DNA from: Aulostomus chinensis
Taxonomy: Eukaryota; Chordata; Actinopteri; Syngnathiformes; Aulostomidae
Assembly: GCA_037954235.1 (NCBI GenBank)
Contig: JBBMOA010000012.1
Span: 11,788,644-11,852,643 of the forward strand
DNA length: 64,000 nucleotides
Reading direction: 5' to 3'
A program made the translations under genes and the position numbers. Of the stretch, positions 25,474 to 36,879 are shown one piece after another (within the stretch, counting starts at the first letter, position 1; each line of letters starts with the position of its first letter). The notes beneath the pieces are model-generated. The model did not search any database, was not told where the DNA came from, and saw only the letters and a list, made by a program, of their open reading frames with translations.

Positions 25474-28400
25474 AGACACACGTCTTAAAGTTCTTTCATA
25501 TGAATCTTCAAATAGAACCTTAAATCAAGCTGTGTATCCAAAGAGATCCTGGGATCGACAAATCTGTTATCTGGGCAAAAACAAAGCAAAATATTTCTTT
25601 AACCCTAATTTGCTCCCTATTATTCAAAAAGCTGTATGGTTAAAACATCTCTGTGTTGATTTATATCACTATGGATGCCCATTATATAAAAATGCTCATT
25701 CTGATGGCAACATTTCATTAATTACACATTTTTGAAAAGTGATCACGATAGTTGTCCTGGCCAGGGAAACACTCACATGGAGGAGGAGGAGGCGTCAAGT
25801 GTGGCAGCTGAATTTCTTTCAACCCCTTTGCAACTATCACATCAAAATGAAGCTTAGGCCATTAGTAGTAGTAGTAAAAAGAGAGATATGAAAAGTACAG
25901 ATGAGGATGCAGAAATATGTTTCATAACTTGGCAATCAATGTAAATCCAGTGCAAATTAATTGAAGATTAACAAAACAAAATGTGCTGGATTTTATGTGA
26001 TTTCCAGTACAAACCAGTACTGGATTTTATCTGCAAAAAATACAGATAATGATGTCTCAGTACACCTCTACTGTTTACTGCATCTGTGTGCATGTGCCTG
26101 TGTGTGTACACTACTAAGAGTATATCAAATACTTGACAATAGGAATATGAGACAAGTAAGAATACAAGTCAGTGGCACAACAAACACTTCACTCTTCACA
26201 TCCACTGGCCTCTTTGAATACCCAGCCACAGCATTAATGGCTCATTAGGAAGTATTGGAGCTGTAAAAGGAAGTTGATCATTAACGTACCCCTGTCTAAG
26301 TACTACGTTCTGCTGTCACCATAGTAACCTGGCTGTGTAAGCTGAGTAATGGCAAAGGTCAAGCTTCCATCTGGCCTGAGCATAGAGCACGGTCTCGATT
26401 GTGTCCGTGAACTGCCAACCATTGCAATACATGTGTTTAAAGCAAAATTTAGTGGAAGAGATGTAATTTTTCTAAGAAAATGTATTAATGAAAGCAATAT
26501 TGCATAAGAGGGTGAGCACAACTTTTGTGAACACTATGGAAACACATTCTTGGTTGTATTATTGTGTTGATTCAACGGATAAGAAAATAAAATATATAAA
26601 CAAAATGTATTCATACATAAACCTCTCTCTCTCAAAAAAAAGAAAAAAGAAAAAGAAATTGAAAGTTTCCTGGAAATTCAAAGGATCTGACTAATAAGTG
26701 GGGAGGATCAGCCAAGTCACTGTGTCATGAAAGCAAACCTTGTTTATTCTGGCAGCCATCTTGTGCTAATGATTTCATAAGATGACATTTCCCAAACTGA
26801 ATAAATACCATCTATATGAACTCAAAACGTCTTGCTACAGAAGCTCAATCTTGCTGCAAGATAACAGCTGAAACACAAAATAAGGCACATATGTTTACTG
26901 CTTTTTTAAAATGATTTGTCACGTAGCCCACGTACAAAAATTAAGAGATAAAATGTTATGCCAAGTAAAGAGAAAATTGGTTAGTCTTGTTGTGTATGGG
27001 GAGGAGGTTTTTCTGCTATCGATTCCTGTTCAGGAAATGCCTCCGATAGGGGCTAAAAAATGCAGAATTAGTATTGTTAGCTAATTAAGTCTAGTTACTG
27101 ATCTGACACCACACTGTTAATAATCCCTACAACAGGACCCTGCGACATCCCAGGTAGCTCTGTCTGACATGGCACATTCATTCTCCTTCACTGGTCTGAA
27201 ACAGTAGCCTGAGCTTAAACTGGAAGTTATACTGTGCTTTGACTGGCAACTCCTGTTTTAGAGCTGCAGGGAGGAAGAATTTAATCATGTGTAACATTAG
27301 CAGGACATCAGATGGAGCTAGTCACATCCTGTTTTTAGTATCAAGACTGTAGTTTGGAGGATTGACTGTCAAAGTAGATGATTAGCCCAAAAAAAAATTC
27401 TGTATCTGCATATATGCAAGTCCAGGTATCAGAATCAGTATTGGAAAGGGAAAAAGCTACATCAGAGCATGCAAAAATCTATTTAACACCAACACACACT
27501 CTTGTAGGCTACAGGTGAGCCACAGCCAAGGTCTTTGGTTTGCCGTTGAGTTGAAATCTTGACCAAACTGAATCTTTAGACTTTTCCCACAATCCCACAT
27601 AAATAAAAGATCAAATGTAATTAGTTTTTGTTTGTTTCTTGGATAGTTAGACAGTCAATATATTTGCCTACTGAGCAAAAACACAGAAAAAGACTGGAAG
27701 CAGCCATATCATTTGAGGATTGTGCAAGGAAAAAGTACCATACAACAAGAAGTGAAGGGAAAACAAAGGCAGTTAATAGCTACGCAAAAACACTTTTTTA
27801 GTGTTTCTCATCAAAAAAGTCAGAGCAGATCCGAGATTCGTCTCCATTGAAACATTAATGGTGTTCACTGTACTGCTTCTCAATACGCCTATCAAAAGAA
27901 TCATAAATACAGCAGCCTTATCAGCCACTTCCCTCCAGCGAGATAGAGCAGCTGAAACAATGAGCAGTGTGGTGCTGCAGGCTGGTTGGGGGACACTCAG
28001 CTGTGACAGATTCACTGAGCTCTGCATGGTATTCTCCTGCTGTTATTCTCTGATGAAAAACACAATTAGGGAAAACGCTTGGGGGGCACTGCAGAGAGTC
28101 GAGGAAATAAAATAGTGGGAAGACATAAAACAGACAGTTTCTTTGTGTCAGCGTGTATATGAAAGCCAAAGGGGGAGAAACTGAAAATGAAATGGAAAAA
28201 GGTAACAAATGAAATGTGACAGAAATGATCTGAGGAATTATTGGAATGAAGGCCAGTCAGAATTTATGCAGATATATTTACTGTGTACATGCAGTGCTCT
28301 TGTGTGTTTATGTATGTTCTGAGAGGAGAACATGTCCCTTAATGATGATGAAGCAGCCTGGTCTGATTATGTTTGACCCCACAGCAGGTCTCCATTCTGT

Positions 28401-28745
28401 GCTTGCTTTGCTGACAGGGCAAAAAAGGTTGAAAGTGTGAATTTACTTTACAGCAGAGGGCAATTAGGTGTTATAGCAGGGATAAAACTGTAAAACACTC
28501 AATAAATCTGACGCACTGCATCTTTAGCATTGTGGTTTTGTTCAATGCTCTTCGCTAAATGAGGAAAATGACATTGGAAAGAACAGAATGTCACAGAGTT
28601 ACTGAAAGTTCATTGTGAATGATTTGCAGCCTCTCATTAAAATGAAGTGTATGTAGAAAATAGCAATGTAGCTGCACAGTAACCTAACAAGCACAGCCCA
28701 CTGGAGAAGGTTTTTTGAAAGGCTTGCCGTCTTCGTGAAAAAAAT

Positions 28746-28835
28746 CATTTTAACCTGAACTGTGATACTTTCCAAAACCTAACTTCTCTCTGACAGAAAG
28801 AGTCAGACGGGGCATTCTGCCAGAGAGCCTTCGGG
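28746..28835 (+). repeat. Diverged direct repeat, unit 1
   Basis: Aligns to 29185-29274 at roughly 70 percent by eye, sharing TAACCTGAAC, CCTAAC, TCTGAC and TTCTGCCAGA in the same order and spacing. Confidence 0.6.
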
Positions 28836-29184
28836 AAAACTTCTTCCTTGTGCATGTGCACCACCCTGAAATTATAACAATGTGTTGCACCAACGCAGGC
28901 CATAACAGCTCAGGGCATTCCACTTTGTAACATAACATTTTTGACTATTCATTATAAAGAGTATACAAATGATGCTTGTGTTGTGACAATCCATGCGGAC
29001 ATATCAAAATTATGACAATGAAGCAAAAAAAAACATGGTAGTGTTTTGTCCTACAGCAGTTTGAAGCTAACACACAACACAACAACAGACACATCCATGT
29101 GCTATATTCTTGCACTAGGGAGAAAAGTACCTATGAGGCTTTCTGGCAGTGAGTCTTCCAACTGAAAGCCTTTGAGAGAAGTTT

Positions 29185-29274
29185 CATTCTAACCTGAACC
29201 CCCACGTTTTCCCTAACCTAACCTCTTTCTGACTGGAATAGCCCAAAGGGGGCTTTCTGCCAGAAATCTTAAGG
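29185..29274 (+). repeat. Diverged direct repeat, unit 2
   Basis: Partner of 28746-28835, about 440 bp downstream. The family is unknown. Confidence 0.6.
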
Positions 29275-29730
29275 ACAATAATGTGTAATATTTCAAATTT
29301 AGCCTAAGATAGTGAAGCTTTGGAGGCACATCATCAAATATTTGTAACACGTGCGCCTTCTTCATATATAGTAATCTATTACCATTATTGTAAATTCTTA
29401 TTAATGTAGCAGATTGTGTCAAATCATTCACATCGCATTGTTTCAAATCAACTAATGATGTCAGAAGTGAATCACACTGCAGAAAATTCCGAGGCATTGA
29501 ATTTCATGGATGGGTGGCTGAAAGAATCAATGTTGGATCCTTTCGTAATGAAACTAATCCCAATGATACTCCTCCTTTTATCTGTCTGCTTATATAGGAG
29601 CAAGAAGATGAAAGTAGTCCCAGAGAGAGACAATGGGTCAGCTTAGAGAGAAAGAGAGACTTTTTCCATTGGCAGCTGACCAGGAACCCGCCTGGAGACT
29701 GTGTTGAATACACCTACTGTACAACTACTA

Positions 29731-29762
<32 letters not shown>

Positions 29763-29776
29763 ACACACACACACAC
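29731..29776. repeat. (AC)n microsatellite
   Basis: AC array with a single T interruption. Confidence 0.95.
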
Positions 29777-31526
29777 TTCTGCAGACTGCCTGCCTCCAGC
29801 TTGTCTAGCCTGGTTCCAGCAGCTTTTTATTTATTGTTGTCTGAGAACAAGACAAAGCTTTCACAGAGAAAAGTAGACAGCAGCATAGCTTAAAATGCTT
29901 GTTAAATATTGAAGAAATAAAATTAAAAAGCAGAAGTATTAATATTCTCTTTAATAGTCATCACTGCATGAGGTTTTATATTCATTTATTCTTCCTTTTT
30001 TTAATGCTGTACTAGGCTTTATGTTCATACTTTAACAGTCAGTTATTCTAATTACCCACCTTGTGTTTTTTTTGTGTGGTACTCGTTTGGACTAAACGGT
30101 TAAGGAGAACCTTAAAGCTTTTAGCTGTGTTGTTGGATGTTCAAAGAAAGGTCATGTTATGGCAGAGGAAAGAAAAAAGAACAGACATGACCTTTGCATC
30201 AGTTTTTGTGGACGTGACAGACAGAGAGGTCCGTCTGCACTGTCACCATCCAATCTTGAGAGTTCTCTGTTCCAGCTCATACTATTTCATGTTTTCCATC
30301 GTGTTTTTGTGCATCATAGTTCCTTTTCTCCTCTGAGTCACTGATTCTGTTTCAATCTAACAGCAAAGTGAATTGGCAAAAACCTTGGATATGTTGCACA
30401 AAAGGAAATGAGCATTAACATGTTTCGGATGCCATTTACAGCAAATTTTTTCGAATGTGATAATTATGTGCCCGCTGTCTGTATTTGGAATCATAACAAG
30501 ACCTGGTTGATACTGGCTATTCAACAGCAGGAGAACACTCAGTAGAAAACTTAAAAACATACATCAGCTGTGCTACCTGCAAACAACGTAAACAGACCAG
30601 GTAAAATAACCCGCTCCATCCAACTATCACCCTGCATACGTTCTTGGAGTGTCCCAGGTTATCAGCTCAGCCTGCTTTCATGTTCGTCAACCGTCTCCAT
30701 AGTTGCTTAATGTTGTTTTCTAAACTGTTATTCCTAGAGCTGGGTATCACCACTGACCTCCCGACACGATATGATGTTACACTAGGTCCCAAGTCAATAC
30801 AATTTCTGATACGATTCGATACAATATACGATACACTATTTTAGTTACAATACCAATTTTGCTTTGGTAATGGAAGAGATTCTCAAAGGACTAATGCTGT
30901 AAATTCAATTGTAAAAGTAACCCTCTAACCTGCTGCATGATTAAATATTAATATTTACATTGAGAACTGACCATTAAATAATAATTATACAACATCATGC
31001 ACTTTTTATTTAAATATATGACCTACTGTCATTCAAAACAAAAGGGCAACTTAGACTTCCACAAACTGTCAGCAGCTCAGCAAGATGACTCGCATTGTGG
31101 CTAGCTTCAATCGCCGCGTTTGTAAAACGTGGGACATGAGGGACCAGTTACTGTCAGTGTAATGAGAGGTGATTGTCAAGTAGGAATCCGTAGCTCTGCT
31201 TGTCCAGCTGTCGCAAGTGATGGCAACTCTCTTTGCCGATTTCATTGCAATTGCGACATTGTTTTTAACATCTCTGTACATCTTTGAGATTGTGACTTGA
31301 CTCAGTTGTTTCAGTGTCAGTAGCACATACCGTGGTTCCAGTGTCTGGATGAGGTGTCTGAAGCCTACATTTTCTACCACACAGTATGGTCTGAGATCCT
31401 TGCAGATAAAAATTGCCAGAGCCAAAGTGATGTTCTCTGCACATGGAGGCGTGGATGGGAACTTCATCCCAAATGCTTTCTCCAGCAAGGGTTGTTGCAG
31501 TGACTTGTAGTTTCCTGGTTGTTGAG

Positions 31527-32235
31527 TACCGTAAATTCTGGACTATAAGCCGCGACTTTTTTTCAACGCTTCATGCCCTGCGGCTTATACTCCGGTGCGT
31601 CTTATACGAGGATTTTACCTTCACCCTGGGGTGTGGCGGGCAGCGGCAGTGGGCAGTAATTCCCTATTGTTCCTGATGGCAGCTCCAAGTACCGTACTTA
31701 GAGAAATTACCATAACATTTGGCCAGGAATTTCCCTAAGTACCGTCCAGTCCATGCTGCGGTGCAGTGTAAAAAGAGCATCACACGATATTTTCAGTCAT
31801 TTGTACTCACTCTCAAGATGGAGAGCAGAAGAAGGAATGCTTATGATGCAGCTTTCAAGTTAAAGGCAATCAATCTGGCAGTTAAAGATGGAAATAGAGC
31901 TGCAGCACGTAAGTTTGGCAGAAACGAATCGATGGTGAGACGCTGGAGGCGGCAACATGACGAACTGACCCAATGCAAAAAGACTACAAAAGCTTTCAGA
32001 GGTCATAATAGCTGATGGCCCGAACTTGAAAATGCTCTGGAAGACTGGGTCAACACGCAGAGAATGGGCGGCCGAGGTGTTTCCACCGTGCAGGTCAGAC
32101 TGAAAGACAAAGCACTCGCCACCGAAATGAAAACTGCGGATTTACAGCTTATACGTGTACAAAGTAGATTTTTTCCCTAAAATAAGCATCTGCGGCTTAC
32201 ATAACGGTGCACTCTATCGTCCGGAATTTACGGTA
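31527..32235 (+). mobile_element. Tigger/pogo-like DNA transposon, nested and deleted
   Basis: Terminal repeats are TACCGTAAATTCTGGAC (left) and the complement of TACCGTAAATTCCGGAC (right), 16 of 17 identical, with TA at both ends as for Tc1/mariner/pogo insertions. Subterminal sequence on both sides contains GCGGCTTA-type motifs in opposite orientation. At about 709 bp it is a deletion derivative that keeps only the 5' part of the transposase. It is inserted in the BED/transposase reading frame of the hAT at 30735-32671. Confidence 0.9.
31818..32180 (+). pseudogene. N-terminal fragment of a Tigger/pogo transposase
   Basis: The frame begins MESRRRNAYDAAFKLKAINL and runs through a Psq/CENP-B-like helix-turn-helix (GNRAAARKFG, MVRRWRRQ). 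A TGA at 32013-32015 interrupts it, and in the same frame beyond the stop WPELENALEDWVNTQRMGGR and GVSTVQVRLKDKALA follow, the second (Tc5/CENP-B) DNA-binding domain. The DDE catalytic domain is missing. The frame therefore retains the bipartite DNA-binding part of the family with a single nonsense mutation. Family assignment rests on the order of these two domains and on the TA-flanked termini. Confidence 0.85.
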
Positions 32236-33111
32236 TACTCTTGGTGATGCCTAGTCAAATGGCTCTGGAGATTAGCTGTATTTCTGTTGTACTTAAACTC
32301 TACTTTGCACATTTTGCACACAGCATTATTTTTGTCAAGTTGGGCGCAGTTTTTTTGCTTCTTAAAGCCGAAGTGCTGCCAGACAACGGCTCTTAAATTT
32401 GTCAGAGATTGAAGTTGCGCTTCCGCCATCTTGTTGTTCTCTGATCGGAGGCACATCGCCTGGATCTCGCGAGATCTGATAATCTGACTGCAATAACGTT
32501 GCACTACGCACTAAATCATGCGAGACTAAAGGGGCAAACAAAAACAAAAAATAAACGGGTAAAATCTAATGCATTTTAAAAGTTTGATAATGGGATTTAT
32601 GTATCGATAATCTTTCCTACAAATGTATATCGATAAAATATCGGTATATAGACATTTTTAACCCACCACTAGTTATTCCTCTTAGTTATTCTTTGGCCTG
32701 TTTAGTTTCCAGCTTTGTCCATCCTGCTTTGTTAAGCCTGTTTCACCAGCATCAAAGATTCAGTTTCTGCAATTTTCAAAGACCCTGCTGTCACTTCAGT
32801 CCTGGCTCCACCTGTCTGCTGTAACAGGTGCAATTAGTATGAAACACAGGAGTGATAGAATGGCAAATATATTCTTGTTTTGGTGTCTAGATACTTTCTA
32901 ATTACAGAGGGATCTCTCGATTTTTATGGTAATAGTAAGAGTGGGGCTGGGCGATATCACAATATATATCGTCTGGACGATAGAAAATGTCTATTGTTTA
33001 ATGTTAAACTATTGTTTATCTCGCAGTGTCGCAAAACAGGCTTTACGGCAGTATTTTACATCACTGACACACCTTACGGCAAGCCCAGGCACGCGGCTAA
33101 AACATACACAG

Positions 33112-33650
33112 CCATGGAGGAAGACGGTGGACACCACACAGAAGAACATGTTAACAATTCCCAATCCAAACAACAACAAGATGAGGAACAACCAACGCAA
33201 ACCAATGAGCTTATACCTAAAAGAGGGGGAACTTCTGTCATATGGCAGTGGTTCACCTGAAAAAGAATCATGAAAAAGAACACAGAGAGAGTCAACGAGA
33301 AAAAGCAGCAGAAGCTGGGCCTAGTGACGTTGACGTTAAGAAGAAACTCCAGACGCAGACATTGCAACAGGCTTTTACCCACGGCACACCATATAGCCAT
33401 ACCTCCCGCAGATGGAAGGAAATAACCATGGCCATTAGGGTTAGCACATCATTAAAGATATGATTCGAATCTACACGGTCGACAAACGGGGGTTTCTTCT
33501 GTTAGTGCAAACACTCGATCCTAGATATGAAATGCCCAGCCGAAAATACATCAGTAGCGTTGTGTTACCTGCTTTATATTATGAGTGCCGGGCAAAAGCG
33601 GAGGAAGAAATAAAATATAAAATAAACTGTTCATTCCAAAAATGTGATAT
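33112..33650 (+). pseudogene. hAT transposase remnant (family d)
   Basis: A start at 33112 gives MEEDGGHHTEEHVNNSQSKQ and reaches SVIWQWF, the aromatic block that opens a BED finger, but the Cys/His ligands are deleted. Other frames then supply KKKLQTQTLQQAFTHGTPYS, GFLLLVQTLDPRYEMPSRKY and SSVVLPALY, matching the conserved N-terminal region of hAT transposases (compare the equivalent blocks at 17290 and 31380). The frame changes at least twice and the catalytic core is absent, so it is a non-functional deletion derivative. Confidence 0.82.
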
Positions 33651-33727
33651 ATTGTGATGTATATCGTATCAGGATATAAAATGAGCTATATCGGGATATA
33701 AAATTTTGGTCATATCGCCCAGCCCTA
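33593..33727 (+). repeat. Duplicated hAT 3' end, inner copy
   Basis: Starts near GCAAAAGCGGAGG and ends with the hAT terminus CATATCGCCCAGCCCTA. It aligns to 33906-34051 but lacks about 10 bp present there. Confidence 0.9.
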
Positions 33728-33902
33728 ATTCTGAGTATGCTACTTTTGCAACACATGGAGATTAAGGTGATCATTTTAACTGGGCTTGATTACGACTAGT
33801 CAAATCAACAGAAGAAACTTGCTGTTTTAAGAGGAAAAAAACCTGCTGTTGACAGAATGGTGAACAAGTCAAAGTTACTGTGTTGACTATACTTTGAAGC
33901 CC
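33728..33902 (+). repeat. 175-bp segment shared with 49234-49408 (inverted)
   Basis: Starts directly after the inner hAT terminus and matches the complement of 49234-49408 without gaps over 175 bp, with three mismatches by eye. Homology stops on both sides. Confidence 0.92.
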
Positions 33903-33905
33903 CTC

Positions 33906-34051
33906 CAAAAGTGGAGGAAGAAATAAAATATAAAATAAACTGTTCATTCATTGAATTTACCAAAAATGTGCTATATCATGATGTATATCGTATCAGGATA
34001 TAAAATGAGCTATATCGGGATATAAAATTTTGGTCATATCGCCCAGCCCTA
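33906..34051 (+). repeat. Duplicated hAT 3' end, outer copy
   Basis: Second copy of the transposon's 3' end, finishing in the same terminal repeat. It includes a roughly 10-bp stretch missing from the inner copy. Confidence 0.9.
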
Positions 34052-34059
34052 AATAACAG

Positions 34060-34782
34060 TATGTAATAAAGTTTACGAACAAGGAATAAAATAAGTAGTG
34101 CGGGTAGACATAAAGTCAAAAACACAAAAACATTACAAACTAGGTAGATGTGGGTGGTCTCATCTCTGCTCAGTATCCAGCTGTGAGGGGGGCTGTATTG
34201 ATCGCCTGTGGCTGGCATGGAGGAGAACTATTGTACATGATCCAGTAACATGAGCAGCATATTTCTTTACACAGAGAATCCAATTACACCCCAGTGAAGA
34301 GCCAGCCCTCCCAAAGAGATGGTTGATCCAGCTGTCAACACACTGAGGTGCCAAACAAAACGCACGCCACCACTGAATGACCAAGTATCTGCAGCCCATC
34401 TATGCAGCATCTATGGATGTACGGTTTACGCTCAACCTACCCCTTCTTTTTATTCTAAAGGGCTTCAAATATTCCAGCTTAGTCCAGTCAATTGCTAAAG
34501 AAATCTCATTATCCTTAAGTCCACACCCAACTCTTTTTTTCCTCTGTTGAGCTGCCTGTGAAACTTTTGCAGTACATTTACCACCTGCTGATTCACCTAT
34601 AATAAATTTATCAGAAAACTGCACATGGCAGAAAAATCCTGAACATTTTTCTCGCCCTTTCAAGTCCCTTTTTTAATTTGCTTTACCATATGTTTTTGTT
34701 CTATTGTGACTAATTTACCTCAGACAAACAATACTCAACTACAATACAATATAACTCACCTAGGAATGATGGTTTTTTTTTT
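34060..34782. other. Anonymous DNA
   Basis: No feature recognised. Confidence 0.4.
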
Positions 34783-34840
34783 TCCAGTTGTAAAGATCAG
34801 TTCCAGCAGAAAAAGGTCAAATAACAAAAGGTGCTACTTA
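34783..34840 (+). repeat. Left arm of a long inverted repeat
   Basis: Shares TTGTAAAGATCAGTT and CAGCAGAAAAAGGTCAAATA with the complement of 35377-35432. About 57 bp with few mismatches; a weaker match extends outward about 20 bp. Confidence 0.88.
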
Positions 34841-35376
34841 CCTAATGCAGTACTGATATTTAAACTGTATTTGTTCACCTCTAAAAGTCATTAAACTGAC
34901 ATGTTTTCTAGTATTGCAGCCCAGTAACCATTTCTTCATGATTTCCAACACTTTGCCCATTCACAAAGTTTTCATAAGTCCTTGTAGAAAAAGAAAGTCT
35001 GACAAAGAAAAACCATGAGTGGACCTATAGGTTTAGCTCTTCCTCCTAAATAACCTCAGACATGCCTAAAGACCTTATAGCAGCCTAAAGCTATGTGGCA
35101 GCAGAGGACAAAAGAGTGTACACATGTGAAGAGAATCCATGTCAATATAAAACCTACAAACACTGTTTCTTGTGTCTTGTGTTGTGAGATGGGACAAAAT
35201 TGCGAAGTATGTTTTCCTTAACCAACAAAGATCCTTCCAAACATGGGATGACTGCCACTTTGCACTTCAAATAATAGCCTTCAAGTTACATTGTGAGGTA
35301 CAATGCAGCTCTAATCGAGCCTTGAAAAAAAAGGTTTGTGGAGTCAAAGGAAGACATAGAAGGTGAATCCCACTGA

Positions 35377-35432
35377 AAGTAACACCTTTGTTATTTGACC
35401 TTTTTCTGCTGAAACTGATCTTTACAAGTGGA
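35377..35432 (-). repeat. Right arm of a long inverted repeat
   Basis: Complement of the left arm at 34783-34840, separated by about 536 bp of DNA with no recognised content. These could be the ends of an unknown element or two opposed copies of one repeat. Confidence 0.88.
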
Positions 35433-35804
35433 AAAAGTCCTCTTGCATTGTTCCTGCGTGTTCCCACAGTATTCACTAATGAAAAGACTGAATTCATATC
35501 TTGGCCCGCCTGATATTTCTCCCTGAATTTCATGTAAATACTACAAAGGGCAGGTTGATATCAAGTCTTATCCTGCATGAAATGGATACTGAAAGCCAGT
35601 GGTTTTTATATTTTTTTTATGTCAGCCATTGTTTATAAATCTAAAACCCCAAATCGTTCCATATCTTGCATTTGAAAGTGTTTTATTGAAATATTAAACC
35701 TTTGCTTTTGTAATATAGAGCAAATGAAAGGAGAATTACTGCATGTAGTTTGCTGAGCAGCGACAACATCTGCATATATACTAAATTCAAGATGCTGCCA
35801 TATT

Positions 35805-36169
35805 CCATCCATCGTCATCTTCCGCTTATTCCTACACATTAAGGGTCGCGGGGGGGCTGGAGCGTATCCCAGCGTCAACGGGCGAGAGGCGGGGTACACC
35901 CTGGACAGGTTGCCAGTCCATCGCAGGGCCAACATAGAGAGACGAACAACCATTCACACATTCATACCTACAGTCAATTTTGAGAATCCAATCAGCCTAG
36001 TCCCCAATTGCATGTTTTTGGACTGTGGAGCCCTAGTACCCGGAGAGAACACACGCAGACATGGGGAGAACATGCAAACTCCACACAGAAAGATCCCGTG
36101 CCCGAGCCGGGACTCGAACCCGGAACCTTTTTGCTGTGAGGCCACAGTACTAACCACACCGTGCAGCCC
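35805..36169 (-). mobile_element. tRNA-derived SINE, copy 2 (full length)
   Basis: A perfect 12-bp TSD, TGCTGCCATATT, lies at 35793-35804 and 36170-36181. In reverse orientation it has a head with a Pol III B-box GGTTCGAGTCC, a middle with TTTGCATGTTCTCCCC, and a tail with CCAGGGTGTACCCCGCCTCT. It is close to the copy at 57405-57783 over its whole length, indicating the same subfamily. Confidence 0.95.
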
Positions 36170-36440
36170 TGCTGCCATATTACAATCTGTTATATTTGAG
36201 AAATGCACAGTACCACAACACTGTAATATAATGGTAAGTGAACCATCTGTAAAAAGAAATTTTCAAAAGGCTCTATTCACTTTACAAAGCTTACAAATAA
36301 TCCAAGCAGTCACTGAGTAGCTTGCTGGTAATTATCTTTTTGCATTTATTTTGTTCTCAGGAGGTAATAAGTTATTCAAACACAACGATAAATGGACTGT
36401 AGCCTTATTCATTAGAGTAGGTTCCCATCTTGCATGACAA

Positions 36441-36560
36441 CTTACTTATCAGGAGCAATTAGAGGTTCAGTATCTTGCTCCAGGACACTTCAATAGGGCC
36501 AGGAAGCTAAAACTGAGCTAGCAACCATTAATTTTAGGTTACTAGATGGCCACTCCCCAA
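36441..36560 (-). mobile_element. SINE fragment, body of the 39948-type subfamily
   Basis: The stretch ATCAGGAGCAATTAGAGGTT and following TATCTTGCTCCAGGACACTT align to the complement of about 39985-40075. The head and tail are eroded and no TSD was found. Confidence 0.65.
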
Positions 36561-36879
36561 CAGTTCACGTATCATTGATCTTCTCATGCTGAGGCATAAA
36601 TGAAATAACCATTCAGCTGATACAACATGTACAATGTTTAAACATTCAAATATACTTCATGTGTCACACCCGCTGCAATAAAGCGTTCCTGGAAATGAAG
36701 AGAGACCTAACCAAATACACAGAGAATATAACATTACAACACAGAGTGAAGTGTTCATTCACATGCTGTCATGTCTCACCAATTCAGAGATGTTTACTAG
36801 TATCTGGAGGTAAAAAGAAACCCATGTTTCTTCAAAATCACTAACTTTTTATTGTGTGAATGTCCTTTGACATTTATGA
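36561..36879. other. Anonymous DNA
   Basis: No feature recognised. Confidence 0.4.

Larger units (their letters stand above)
25472..30726. other. Anonymous DNA with a diverged direct repeat
   Basis: Contains a pair of diverged direct repeats (28746-28835 and 29185-29274) and a CA array at 29731-29776. Otherwise I see no gene. Confidence 0.4.
31069..32504 (-). pseudogene. hAT transposase with BED zinc finger (family c), interrupted
   Basis: Reading leftward, 32504-32240 contains VVWQHFGFKK, then AVCKMCKVEFKYNRNTANLQ and SHLTRHH, a complete BED finger with Cys-x2-Cys and His-x3-4-His spacing. After the nested element, 31488-31069 gives PYCVVENVGFRHLIQTLEPR, then KRVAITCDSWTSRATDSYL and TITSHYTDSNW. 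These are the conserved hAT stretch including the first catalytic Asp region (TCDSWTS). The frame ends near 31069, well short of a full hAT transposase (usually about 600-700 residues). It is inactive through the insertion and 3' truncation. Confidence 0.88.
30735..32671 (-). mobile_element. hAT transposon (family c) carrying a nested Tigger/pogo element
   Basis: A perfect 8-bp TSD, GTTATTCC, lies at 30727-30734 and 32672-32679. The left end is TAGAGCTGGGTATCACC and the right end reads, in complement, TAGTGGTGGGTT, a weak terminal repeat of hAT style. Transposase sequence lies on the minus strand in two blocks separated by the insert at 31527-32235. The subterminal regions contain many ATCGATA/GATACGAT-like motifs. 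The 1,937-bp total includes about 709 bp of insert. Confidence 0.93.
32942..34051 (+). mobile_element. hAT transposon (family d) with duplicated 3' end
   Basis: The left end is TGGGGCTGGGCGATATCAC. The right end, in complement TAGGGCTGGGCGATATGAC, occurs twice, ending at 33727 and at 34051. The flanking octamers AGTAAGAG (32934-32941) and AATAACAG (34052-34059) match at 6 of 8 positions, better than the octamer after the inner end. Internal plus-strand sequence includes a truncated BED start and a hAT transposase block. It begins about 260 bp beyond the hAT at 30735-32671. Confidence 0.85.
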
